The translations under genes were made by a program, and so were the position numbers. A stretch of 64,000 nt of DNA from Pseudomonas vlassakiae (GTDB lineage: Bacteria; Pseudomonadota; Gammaproteobacteria; Pseudomonadales; Pseudomonadaceae). Shown here one piece after another: positions 43,170 through 51,470 of the stretch. The stretch is from contig NZ_JABWRP020000003.1 in assembly GCF_014269035.2 (NCBI RefSeq), positions 124,001 to 188,000 on the forward strand. The letters are read 5' to 3'. A model generated the notes under the pieces. It saw only the letters and a program-made list of their open reading frames with translations, had not been told where the DNA came from and searched no databases. Each line of letters starts with the position of its first letter. Within the stretch, counting starts at the first letter, position 1.

Positions 43170-44339
43170 CTAGGCTCCGCTCGCTTGCGCCGCTGGCACT
43201 ACCGGTGGGCGCAGCAGTGTGGCCAGGCCCAGCAGGCACAAGGCGCCGATGACCATGATGCCCCAGGCCCAGTGCAACGAGCTCAGCTGATCGCGCACGA
43301 TACCGGCGATCAGTGGCACGCTGGCAGCGATCAGGTAGCCACCGCCTTGTACGAAGGCCAGCAGCGCACCCGCTTGGGCCGGTGAGTCAGCGTGGTCGAG
43401 AGTGACGATGAGCGACAGCGGAAACAATGCGCCAATGCCAAGGCCCAGGCAAAGGGTGGCGAAGATCGCCAGTTGCAGCGGTGCGCTCATCAGGCAGATC
43501 AGACCGGCCAGCAACAGCAGAATGACCACCGTCAGTGGCTGGCGACGGTCCGGATAGCGATGGATCAGTGCCGACACCATCAGCCCGGCAGCTACCTCAG
43601 TGAGGGTCAGGGCACCCAGCAAATAACCGGCCTCGGCAGCGCTCCAGCCAAGCTCCACATAAAACGGTGGCAACCACGCCAGCACCAGGGTGTAGGCACC
43701 GGTGCCGATGCCAAAGAACGCCAGCAGCAACCAGGCCCGCGCGCTGTCGTACGGCAACCTCGCATCGGTGGTACGCGCCGGGGCGCTACCAGCGGCCAGC
43801 ACCCAGGCGATCAAGCCGGTCAGCGCAGGCAAGGCCGCCCAGCCGAGCGTCAGCTGCCAGCCGAAGGTTGCTGCGCCGGGCGCCGCGAAAGCAGCCGCCA
43901 GGGCCGCACCGGCCATGATTCCGGTGGTGAACAACCCCATGAGCATGCCGGCGCTCTGCGGATGGCTGCGCTTGAGAAACGCAGGCATCAGCGCCTGGAT
44001 CACCGCGATGCCCACGCCGCCGAGCATGGCCGTGGCGATCAACGCTGCGCCAGCAGTGATATAGGCGCGCGCCGCGCAACTGATGGCGATCAAGGTGATG
44101 CCCAACGCTACCCCTTTGATCTCGCCAATCAGGCGTAACAACCAGGGGCCGCAAAGGGCGAACAAACCCATCATCATCACCGGCAAGGTAGTCAGCAGCC
44201 CGGCCTGCGCGTTGCTCAGGCCAAGGTCCTGCTGCAAGGTGCCGAGCAGCGGGCCGATGGCCGCCATGATCGGGCGCAGATTCAGGCCAATCAATACGGC
44301 CAACAGGCCGACACAGGCTTTACTCGGTACGTTACTCAT
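43170..44339 (-). CDS. MFS transporter of the CynX/NimT type
   Basis: A 389-residue inner-membrane carrier with about 12 hydrophobic helices. The start segment LLAVLIGLNLRPIMAAIGPLL with LNLRP is the mark of the CynX/NimT (cyanate/2-nitroimidazole) group. The substrate is unknown. Its start overlaps the end of the hydrolase gene by eight bases, so the two form an operon divergent from a MarR gene that probably controls them. Confidence 0.85.
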   Translation of the reverse strand: MSNVPSKACVGLLAVLIGLNLRPIMAAIGPLLGTLQQDLGLSNAQAGLLTTLPVMMMGLFALCGPWLLRLIGEIKGVALGITLIAISCAARAYITAGAALIATAMLGGVGIAVIQALMPAFLKRSHPQSAGMLMGLFTTGIMAGAALAAAFAAPGAATFGWQLTLGWAALPALTGLIAWVLAAGSAPARTTDARLPYDSARAWLLLAFFGIGTGAYTLVLAWLPPFYVELGWSAAEAGYLLGALTLTEVAAGLMVSALIHRYPDRRQPLTVVILLLLAGLICLMSAPLQLAIFATLCLGLGIGALFPLSLIVTLDHADSPAQAGALLAFVQGGGYLIAASVPLIAGIVRDQLSSLHWAWGIMVIGALCLLGLATLLRPPVVPAAQASGA

Positions 44340-45144
44340 GCTCAGGTTGCTCCCGCAGAAAACTGCCCATCGCCTGGTTGAACGCTGGGGCGAGCGGAAT
44401 GTTGAAGACGTGACCGTCGCCTGCCAACGTCAGCAGCTGGGCATCGCCGATGCGCTCGCTCAGAAGCTCGGCTTCCGAACGCGGGCTGAGCTGGTCGCCA
44501 GTGGCTGCCAGCACCAGGGTCGCGGCCTGGATCGCCGGCAGTTGTTCCCTGAGGTCGTACTGCTGCATGCCCTGGCACCAGTTCACCTGGTTGGCGGTGG
44601 TCAGCTGCGCGGCCTGGGCATGCCAAGCCTGGTACAGCCGTTGACCACGACGGGTAGCGGCGAACTCGGCTCCGACCAATGCCGGCCAGGTCGACTTGAA
44701 GCGCTTCAAGCACCCATCGGTTTGCCGCAGGCCGTCGGCCCAGTCGCTGAGCGTGGCTTGGCGGTGGCGATCGTTCATGTGGGCGAAGGTGCCGGCGACG
44801 ATCAGCTTCTGCACGGCATGCGGCGCATGACAGGCCATCTCCAGTGCCACCATGCCGCCGAGTGACAGGCCGATGACATGCGTGGATTCCAACCCCAGGT
44901 GATCGAGCAGTGCAAGCATCTGCAGTGCCTGGGCGTGGGCTGTGATACCTTCCGGCGCTCGGCTGGAGGCGCCGTGGCCCAGCAGGTCAGGTACGATGAC
45001 ACGGTGACCCAGGCCCAGCAGCGCGCTGACCTGGGGCATCCAGGCGCGCCCACTGTTGCCCAGGCCGTGCAGCAACAGCACCGGGCTGCCGGCCCCGGCA
45101 TCGTAGTAATAGTGGCGGTGCGGCCCCTGTGTGAAAAATGCCAT
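44332..45144 (-). CDS. Alpha/beta hydrolase
   Basis: A 270-residue hydrolase. LLLHGLGNSGRAW forms the oxyanion region, GLSLGGM is the nucleophile elbow with the serine, and the late GDGHVFNIP segment supplies the histidine. The ATG at 45144 has AGGAGAG at good distance and begins MAFFTQGPHRHYYY. It is co-transcribed with the MFS gene and probably cleaves an ester or lactone. The substrate is not known. Confidence 0.88.
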   Translation of the reverse strand: MAFFTQGPHRHYYYDAGAGSPVLLLHGLGNSGRAWMPQVSALLGLGHRVIVPDLLGHGASSRAPEGITAHAQALQMLALLDHLGLESTHVIGLSLGGMVALEMACHAPHAVQKLIVAGTFAHMNDRHRQATLSDWADGLRQTDGCLKRFKSTWPALVGAEFAATRRGQRLYQAWHAQAAQLTTANQVNWCQGMQQYDLREQLPAIQAATLVLAATGDQLSPRSEAELLSERIGDAQLLTLAGDGHVFNIPLAPAFNQAMGSFLREQPEHE

Positions 45145-45185
45145 GTGTCTCTCCTGATCCTTCAGTCGCATCTTCGTCAAGATAA

Positions 45186-45197
45186 CTTAACGTTAAG
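45186..45197. promoter_or_regulatory. Palindrome in the hydrolase/MarR divergent promoter region
   Basis: CTTAACGTTAAG is a perfect 12-bp palindrome extended by ATAA and ATA on its sides, in the 125-bp gap between the divergent hydrolase and MarR genes. It is the natural candidate for the MarR operator controlling both. Confidence 0.65.
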
Positions 45198-45269
45198 ATA
45201 CTTTAAAGGTGCAGGGGTTCAGGTTTGTGTGCGGGTTAACAGTGATGAAGGGCTCGGTCGAGGAAAACG

Positions 45270-45776
45270 ATGGACGATCATGTGGATTTCGTGGTGGCGC
45301 AGTGGGCGCAGGCGATGCCCGAAGTGGACGTTTCTTCCATGGCGATATTCGGGCGCATGATGCGCATCCATAAGCATCTCGAACGCCTGCGCGCCGAGGC
45401 GTTGGCCCAGTATGGCTTCAAGGAGGGCGAGTTCGACGTGCTGGCCACGTTGCGCCGCGCAGGGGCGCCGTATCGGCTCACCCCCACCGAGCTCTACCGT
45501 TCGCTGCTGGTCACCTCCGGAGCCATGACCAATCGGCTGGCACGGCTGGAAAGCGCCGGCATGGTCGAGCGGATCGCCGACAGCCAGGACAAGCGCAGCT
45601 CGCAAGTCGCGCTGACCGCAGGGGGTAAGGAATTGATCGACCAGGCCGTCCTTACCCATACCGAAATACAAGAGTTGGTATTAGCCCCTTTAAGTGAACA
45701 ACAGCGCGCAGACTTCGCCCAATTGTTGAAGCACGTGCTCGTGCATTTACCCGGCGAGGGCGCGCCAACGCCATGA
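45270..45776 (+). CDS. MarR-family transcriptional regulator
   Basis: A 168-residue winged-HTH protein. The recognition region LTPTELYRSLLVTSGAMTNRLARLE and the wing DSQDKRSSQVALTAGG are typical of MarR. It stands divergent from the hydrolase/MFS pair with a palindrome between, so it probably represses that pair and itself, released by an aromatic or lipophilic ligand. A LysR gene follows after 25 bp on the same strand. Confidence 0.9.
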   Translation: MDDHVDFVVAQWAQAMPEVDVSSMAIFGRMMRIHKHLERLRAEALAQYGFKEGEFDVLATLRRAGAPYRLTPTELYRSLLVTSGAMTNRLARLESAGMVERIADSQDKRSSQVALTAGGKELIDQAVLTHTEIQELVLAPLSEQQRADFAQLLKHVLVHLPGEGAPTP

Positions 45777-45801
45777 ACTGGAATATTCAGGAGGAATTTC
45801 C

Positions 45802-46740
45802 ATGCTCCACAGCAACTACCTCAAACAGTTGGATCTGCAGGACATCGTGGTGTTTCTCAACTTGCTGGAGTTGCGCAGTGCCAAACGCACCGCCGAGCTG
45901 ATGAGCGTGAGTCAGCCGACGGTCAGTTATTGTTTGAAGCGGCTGCGCGGCTGCTTCGACGACACGTTGTTCTCTTCATCCCAAGGGGTGCTGCAACCCA
46001 CCAGCAAGGCTGAGAAGATCGCGCCTTATTTGCGCGTGGTGGTCGAGTCGGTCAACCGCTGCGCTGAAGACGAAAGCCAGGCCTCTGCGCAAGCCGTGCG
46101 CAAGATCTGGCGGCTCTGCGCGCCGGAGTATTTCGAGTTGTCGTTCCTGCCGCAAACCCTGGCGATGCTGTCGCGCACTCATGCCAATACTTCGCTGCAC
46201 CTCGATCGCCTGAGCCGCGACCTGCCGGTGGATCAGTTGATGTCAGGGGAAATCGACATCGCCATCGGCTTTGGCCCGGGCTACCACCAGATGCACCCGG
46301 AGTTGCAATGGCAAGCGGTGGTCAACGACGACTTTGTCTGCCTGACCAGTCAAAACGGCTTGGCCAACGACGCGGCCATGAGTCTGGATGAATTCTGCGC
46401 CTCGCCCCATGTATTCCCAACACCTTGGATTTCGGAAAAGAACATGGTCGACAGTTGGCTGGATAAAGTCGGCCGTTCGCGCAATGTGCTGGTGCGCGCC
46501 AATGGTTACCAGGCCTGCGTCAACATCGTCGCTGCAGTACCGGCCACGCTCGCACTGCCGGCGCGCCTGTTGCCGCACCTGCGCATTCCGTCATCAGTGA
46601 AAGTCTGCCAGCCGCCGCTGGGTTTCCCAACGTTCACCTTGGACATGATCTGGGCGCGCGACCGTAGCGACAGCAAAGATATTGCCAGCCTGCGCAGGTT
46701 GATCGAACAGGTGGCCGAGGTGTTGTTGACGGCACGATGA
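45802..46740 (+). CDS. LysR-family transcriptional regulator
   Basis: A 312-residue regulator with an N-terminal HTH (RTAELMSVSQPTVSYCLKRLR) and a periplasmic-binding-protein-like effector domain. It has a strong GGAGGAA ribosome site. It lies 130 bp before the dioxygenase operon on the same strand, so it may control that operon. Most LysR regulators are divergent from their target, so the same-strand placement is slightly unusual. Confidence 0.88.
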   Translation: MLHSNYLKQLDLQDIVVFLNLLELRSAKRTAELMSVSQPTVSYCLKRLRGCFDDTLFSSSQGVLQPTSKAEKIAPYLRVVVESVNRCAEDESQASAQAVRKIWRLCAPEYFELSFLPQTLAMLSRTHANTSLHLDRLSRDLPVDQLMSGEIDIAIGFGPGYHQMHPELQWQAVVNDDFVCLTSQNGLANDAAMSLDEFCASPHVFPTPWISEKNMVDSWLDKVGRSRNVLVRANGYQACVNIVAAVPATLALPARLLPHLRIPSSVKVCQPPLGFPTFTLDMIWARDRSDSKDIASLRRLIEQVAEVLLTAR

Positions 46741-46869
46741 AACAGGCTTTTAAATTTTCACCACGCTTTTAGATTTCTTAAAACCAGCCAGCCGCTCATT
46801 TCTCTTATCGTGTGGTCATCGGGTAGCGCAAGACCTACCTGAGTCCCACACTTCACGGAGGAATGAGTC

Positions 46870-47802
46870 ATGCTGGCGCACGCCCAACCTGTGGTATTTC
46901 CCTATTTCCGACAACCGACGCCGTGCTACGGCTTCGAGTGTGTCATTGCGGTCGATCGCGACATGCGTGTAAGCGATTCGATCAGCGGCGCTTCATTGTA
47001 TGAAGACCTCGCCCACAGCGGTGCGGTGATCTACCGCGACTTCGCCGACAGCCTGTCCGATTTCAACGAGTTCGTCAGCGCGCATTCGTCGCGGGTTACC
47101 TTCGACCCAGCGCGCAAGGCGGCCACGGCCAATACCGCCGAGATCGAAGCCGGTATTCACGAAATGGGCCTGCACCGCGAAAACGGCAACTTGCCGTTCA
47201 ACCCCGACTTGCAATGGTTCTATTGCCTGGAAGCGGCCGATGTCGGTTCGCAAACCACACTGTGCGATGGCCAGCGGGTCCTGTTCGATCTGTCAGCGAA
47301 AACCCGCAAGTTGTTCGAACAACGCGAGATTCGCTACAGCCGGCGCATCCCTTGGCAGAACGTCAAACGCTTCCTGAGCATTGAACTGCAACTGCCGCTC
47401 GAGGCCATTACCGACGAACACCTGCAACAGGTCAATGATCAAGTGGCGGGGCAAACCTATCGGCGCATCGACCAGAACCTGATTGCCTCGGAGTTGATCA
47501 TATCGGCGGTGGAAACCAGCTGCTTCAGCGGCCGCAAGGCGTTCTGCAATTCGATGCTCGGCCCCAGCGTCAACTACGAACCGCCGCGTATCACCTGGAG
47601 CGACGGCGAAGATATCGCCTTGGAAATCTGGGATGAAATCAAGGAAGTGACCGAGCGCAATACCTACAGCCACTTCTGGAAGAAAGGCGATGTCATCGTC
47701 ATCGACAACACCCGCGTCATGCACGGCCGTCGCCGTCTGGATGACCCTTCGCGGCGCATTTTCGGTGCGCAAAGCTACCGCCTGGGAGGCAACGGCCAAT
47801 GA
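46870..47802 (+). CDS. TauD/TfdA-family Fe(II)/2-oxoglutarate dioxygenase
   Basis: A 310-residue oxygenase. The iron ligands are visible as H102-x-E104 in MGLHRENGN and the distal His285 in NTRVMHGRRR; Arg295/296 would bind 2-oxoglutarate. The usual HxD is HxE here. The family hydroxylates or desaturates small acids and biosynthetic intermediates. A strong ribosome site (GGAGGAATGAGTC) precedes it. Its stop overlaps the ligase start (ATGA), so the two are translationally coupled, and with the hemolysin-like and exporter genes they suggest a biosynthetic operon. Confidence 0.85.
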   Translation: MLAHAQPVVFPYFRQPTPCYGFECVIAVDRDMRVSDSISGASLYEDLAHSGAVIYRDFADSLSDFNEFVSAHSSRVTFDPARKAATANTAEIEAGIHEMGLHRENGNLPFNPDLQWFYCLEAADVGSQTTLCDGQRVLFDLSAKTRKLFEQREIRYSRRIPWQNVKRFLSIELQLPLEAITDEHLQQVNDQVAGQTYRRIDQNLIASELIISAVETSCFSGRKAFCNSMLGPSVNYEPPRITWSDGEDIALEIWDEIKEVTERNTYSHFWKKGDVIVIDNTRVMHGRRRLDDPSRRIFGAQSYRLGGNGQ

Positions 47803-49280
47803 TCAGCCAAAAGATGCAGGACTATCTGGCAAGCACGCCTGACCGCGTCGTCATCCGTGAAATGGATGGCCGTGAATACACCTTGCACGAACTACGCCGC
47901 GACGTACTGCGCCTGGCCAGCGCCCTGGAGGGGCGCGTGGGGCGCTGCGAACGCAAGGTGTTCGGGATTGCCATGCGTTCGTGCTACGAGTGGGTCTATA
48001 CCTTGCTGGCCATTCAAAAGGTAGGTGCGGTGCTGCTGCCGGTGCCGATCGAGTTCTCCGACGACCAGATCGCCAGTTTGCTGGGCAAGGCGGCGGCAGT
48101 GCTGGTGCGCGACGAGAAAACCGCCAAGCGGCTGCACAACATCCTGCCGGACAAGCCCTGCTTCATTCCCGGCCAGTTGATGAACCAGGCCATCGGAGAA
48201 GAATGGCGCAATGAGGACGAGCTGATTCCGGATGGCATCGTCTCGATCATCCATACCTCTGGCACCACCTCCAAACCCAAGGGCGTGATGATTCGAGACG
48301 AGGCGGTCAGCCTGTTGGTGGACAACGTCATGAAGCGCTTGCCCCAGCACCCGCTGCATTATTTCTCGATCGTGCCAATGAGCTTGCTGATCGAGCAGGT
48401 GCTAGGCGTGTTCATTCCGATCCTGTCCGGCGGCACCCTCACGCTGATGCCCGAAGGCGTGCCCGAGTACGGCGCGGCAAGCGGTAACGCCAGGCATTAT
48501 CTGGAGCTGATCGCACCCAACGAGCCGAATTTCCTCTACCTGCCGCCCAAGCTGCTGGAGGAAGCCAACACGCTGTTGCAGGACTGTTCGGTGCAGCAGT
48601 TGTTCGGTGCCCAGCGCCCACACATCATCACCGGCGGCGCGAAGATCCCGGTCAGCGTGCTGGAGGCGCTGGAGGCCCATGGCGTGCAGGTATTCGAGGC
48701 CTATGGCCTGAGCGAAAACTCATCGATCATCTCGCTGAACTCGCCAGCCGAGCGGCGTATCGGTTCGGCCGGCAAGCTGCTCGACGGCATCGAGCCCAAG
48801 CTGGTCGACGGCGAGTTGCTGGTGCGTACGCCTACCTTGTGCGCCGGCTACTACAACGCCGATGACACTGCTTGCGACCTGTCAGATGGCTACCTGCACA
48901 CCGGGGATATCGCCGAACTGCGCGACGGATTCCTGTACATCACTGGGCGCAAGAAGCACGTGATCATCCTCTCGACGGCGCGCAACATTTCGCCCGAGTG
49001 GGTCGAGAACGTCTACAAAGAAAGCCCGTTGGTAGACGACATGATCGTTATGGGCGAAGGCAAGGACGAGCCCTGCGCCATCGTGCTCAGCGGCGCCAGC
49101 AGCGACCAGGTACGCCGCGAAATGGCGCGCCTGGAACACCGCCTGGCCGATTTCGCCCGGGTCCGGCAGATTCGCGTAATCGAGGACATCGCGCAGTTCC
49201 GCGAGCAGTTCTACACCGTGACCGGGCGACCGCGACGGGCCGAGATCGAAGCGCGTTTCATCGACCAGATGTACGCCTGA
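47799..49280 (+). CDS. AMP-forming acyl-CoA/acid ligase
   Basis: A 493-residue adenylate-forming enzyme. The ATP-binding motif HTSGTTSKPKGVM, EAYGLSENSS, and YLHTGDIAELRDGFLYITGRKKHVII mark the ANL superfamily. It activates a carboxylic acid with ATP, probably a fatty or amino acid, to an acyl adenylate and thioester. The typical C-terminal lysine region is short, since the end (TVTGRPRRAEIEARF) lacks the clear KxxR motif. It overlaps the dioxygenase by four bases and is 11 bp before the hemolysin-like gene. Confidence 0.9.
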   Translation: MISQKMQDYLASTPDRVVIREMDGREYTLHELRRDVLRLASALEGRVGRCERKVFGIAMRSCYEWVYTLLAIQKVGAVLLPVPIEFSDDQIASLLGKAAAVLVRDEKTAKRLHNILPDKPCFIPGQLMNQAIGEEWRNEDELIPDGIVSIIHTSGTTSKPKGVMIRDEAVSLLVDNVMKRLPQHPLHYFSIVPMSLLIEQVLGVFIPILSGGTLTLMPEGVPEYGAASGNARHYLELIAPNEPNFLYLPPKLLEEANTLLQDCSVQQLFGAQRPHIITGGAKIPVSVLEALEAHGVQVFEAYGLSENSSIISLNSPAERRIGSAGKLLDGIEPKLVDGELLVRTPTLCAGYYNADDTACDLSDGYLHTGDIAELRDGFLYITGRKKHVIILSTARNISPEWVENVYKESPLVDDMIVMGEGKDEPCAIVLSGASSDQVRREMARLEHRLADFARVRQIRVIEDIAQFREQFYTVTGRPRRAEIEARFIDQMYA

Positions 49281-49291
49281 GGAAGAACCCC

Positions 49292-49903
49292 ATGTACATC
49301 GTGCGCAATTTCTACAAAGGCCGGCCCGGCTACCGTTGTCTGCAGGAGGCGGTGCGTGCCCACTACCTCAAGCACTACGATGCCACCCCCGAGCCGCAGC
49401 CGGACCTGTTCGTTTGCCTGACCGGTTCCAATGGCGGCGCGCCAGGTTACGCCTGCGCCGGCATCAGCTACGGCGATTCGGGCAAGCTGTTCAGCGAGTA
49501 TTACCTGGACCAGAGCCTGGACCAGCGTTATGGACTGGACCGGGCGCGGATTGCCGAAGTGGGCGCCTTCGCTTCGTTTCGAAGCGGCAGCGGCGCCGGC
49601 AAATACCTGCTCAACAACGTGATCCAGACCCTGGCCCTGCGCAACTTCGGCCTGGTGGTGCTGACCGCGACCGAACAGGTGCGCCAGCTGCTGGCCCCGT
49701 TCGTCGATACCCTCGACGATCTGGGCGGCGCCGATCAAGCCCGGGTCAAGGATCCGCAGGTCAATTGGGGTTCCTACTACCAACAAGGCCCGCGCGTGGT
49801 GGCCGCGCGGCTGTCGCCCCCGAGCATCTGGATGAGCGCACCGGCATCTGCCGCGGGCCTGGGCCATTCCCTGCCCCATTTCAATTGCCAGGCCTCGGCC
49901 TGA
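49292..49903 (+). CDS. Thermostable-hemolysin-family protein (possible acyltransferase)
   Basis: A 203-residue protein whose pattern fits the T_hemolysin family: PDLFVCLTG, ACAGISYG, LFSEYYLDQ, IAEVGAFASFRSG, GLVVLTATEQVRQLL and WGSYYQQGPRVVAARL. The family name comes from the Vibrio delta-thermostable hemolysin, but the fold seems related to GNAT/autoinducer-synthase-like acyltransferases, so transfer of the acyl group activated by the preceding ligase is plausible. No signal peptide is present. The ATG at 49292 follows GAGGAAGAA. Confidence 0.78.
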   Translation: MYIVRNFYKGRPGYRCLQEAVRAHYLKHYDATPEPQPDLFVCLTGSNGGAPGYACAGISYGDSGKLFSEYYLDQSLDQRYGLDRARIAEVGAFASFRSGSGAGKYLLNNVIQTLALRNFGLVVLTATEQVRQLLAPFVDTLDDLGGADQARVKDPQVNWGSYYQQGPRVVAARLSPPSIWMSAPASAAGLGHSLPHFNCQASA

Positions 49904-49950
49904 CCACGACGCGCGCCGGGCATCCGCTGCCCGGCGCGCCGGAGGTAAGC

Positions 49951-51141
49951 ATGAACGCGACCAAACGTTACGAGAATTTCATTGTATTCCTGGCGCCGCT
50001 GATCAACAGCGTGGGCGGTATTGCCATTGACCTGTACGCGCCGAGTATCCCCTCCATTGGCCGTGAGCTGTCAGCCAGCCCGGCACTGATGCAGAACACC
50101 ATCACCATCACCCTGCTGTTCTACGCACTGGGGCAGTTGTTCTTCGGCATCATGGCCGATGCCCGTGGGCGGCGGCCGGCGGTGCAATTGGGGCTGCTGG
50201 TGTTCCTCGCGGGCAGCGTGCTGGCAACCGTGGCCACGTCCATCGAGATGCTGCTGCTCGCCCGCGCCCTGCAAGGCTTCGCCATCGGCGCCTGCCAGGT
50301 AGTTGCCCGTGCGCTGCTGGTGGACATCGTCAAAGGGCCGCGTTTCTACGTGGCGATCATCTACCTGAGCCTGGCCTTTGGCCTGGGGCCGGTGATCGCG
50401 CCCTACATTGGCGGGGTGATCGAAGTGCACCTGGGCTGGCGCTACAACTTCGTCCTGTACGCCGTATACGCGGTGATCGTGTTGGCCTTCGTGCTGGCAG
50501 GGCTCAAGGAGTCGTTGCCCGCAGTGAACAGACGTAGTGCCTTGCAGACCTGCGCCGGCTACCGGCCCATCCTGGCTGACAGCCGCTTTCGTGCCTCGGT
50601 GGTCGTGCTCGGCTCGAGTTTCTCGGCGTTTCTGTTATGGAACGTGTTCGGCCCGCACATCGTCCAGGAACGCTTGGGGCACAGCGCGCAATACTTCGGC
50701 ACCACCGCCCTGGCCGTGGGCAGTTGCTACCTGGTCGGCACCCTGGTCAACCGTGTGTTGATTCGGCAGGTCAAGCCACGGCGGCTGATGTGGGCAGGCA
50801 TGGCGGTGTTTGTGCTCGGCGTGGTGACCATCGCCGCGCAGCCAGAGGACCTTCACCTGGTCTCGATCCTGGGCGGCATCATGCTGGTCGCGTTCGGTCA
50901 GGGCTTCATCTTCTCCAACGCCATGGCCAACTCGATGTCGCTGTTCCCCGATCGCGCCGGGGTTGCTGCCAGCCTGCAAGGCTGCCTGATGCTGGTGTTC
51001 GGGTCACTGGCCTCGGCGCTGGTCAGCGCTTTGCCGCTGACCTCGAACCTGGCAATTGCCTGCGTGTTTCTGGTGCTTTGGTTGATCTCGTTGTCGGGCA
51101 TGCTGAGCGTGCGCGTGCAGCGTCAGGCCTCGGTGGCCTGA
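49951..51141 (+). CDS. Bcr/CflA-type MFS exporter
   Basis: A 396-residue transporter with about 12 membrane helices. IDLYAPSIPSIGREL at the start and GQLFFGIMADARGRRP between helices 2 and 3 are typical of the Bcr/CflA drug:proton antiporters. A strong GGAGG site precedes the ATG at 49951. As the last gene of the dioxygenase-ligase-hemolysin-like operon, it likely exports the product. Confidence 0.88.
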   Translation: MNATKRYENFIVFLAPLINSVGGIAIDLYAPSIPSIGRELSASPALMQNTITITLLFYALGQLFFGIMADARGRRPAVQLGLLVFLAGSVLATVATSIEMLLLARALQGFAIGACQVVARALLVDIVKGPRFYVAIIYLSLAFGLGPVIAPYIGGVIEVHLGWRYNFVLYAVYAVIVLAFVLAGLKESLPAVNRRSALQTCAGYRPILADSRFRASVVVLGSSFSAFLLWNVFGPHIVQERLGHSAQYFGTTALAVGSCYLVGTLVNRVLIRQVKPRRLMWAGMAVFVLGVVTIAAQPEDLHLVSILGGIMLVAFGQGFIFSNAMANSMSLFPDRAGVAASLQGCLMLVFGSLASALVSALPLTSNLAIACVFLVLWLISLSGMLSVRVQRQASVA

Positions 51142-51470
51142 CGCGTGCCGACCCCGGTGGTGCAGCGCATCTGCTGCCGGGGTCTGCCAGGCAGCGCCGA
51201 GCAGCCCCTTGATGAAGGGCGAAAGTACCTTGATCCGGGTGGTTGATCGGCAGGTACAGGAGATTGATCGACGCATCCACGGCAGCAGGCGGAGAGGGCT
51301 GCCGAAGGTCCTCGATAAGCAGCAGGTGGGTAACCGTGTACTACATTTTGAGAGTGGTACTCAGGTTTTGACGATTTCCATGAGGAATGCCTGGCGCTGA
51401 TCGATTGACCCAGTGATTGCAATACGTCGCATAAAAGCGCTCACAAAGGCTGCGCTGGGCTGGAGGAAAC
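51142..51470. other. Intergenic region with hairpin and possible gene remnant
   Basis: A stem GACCCCGG/CCGGGGTC (51150-51184, with inner GCAG/CTGC) follows the exporter and may end transcription. Downstream a short plus-strand frame (51209-51400) encodes a 63-residue basic stretch without a ribosome site; it may be the tail of a decayed gene. The exact origin was not recognised. Confidence 0.45.
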
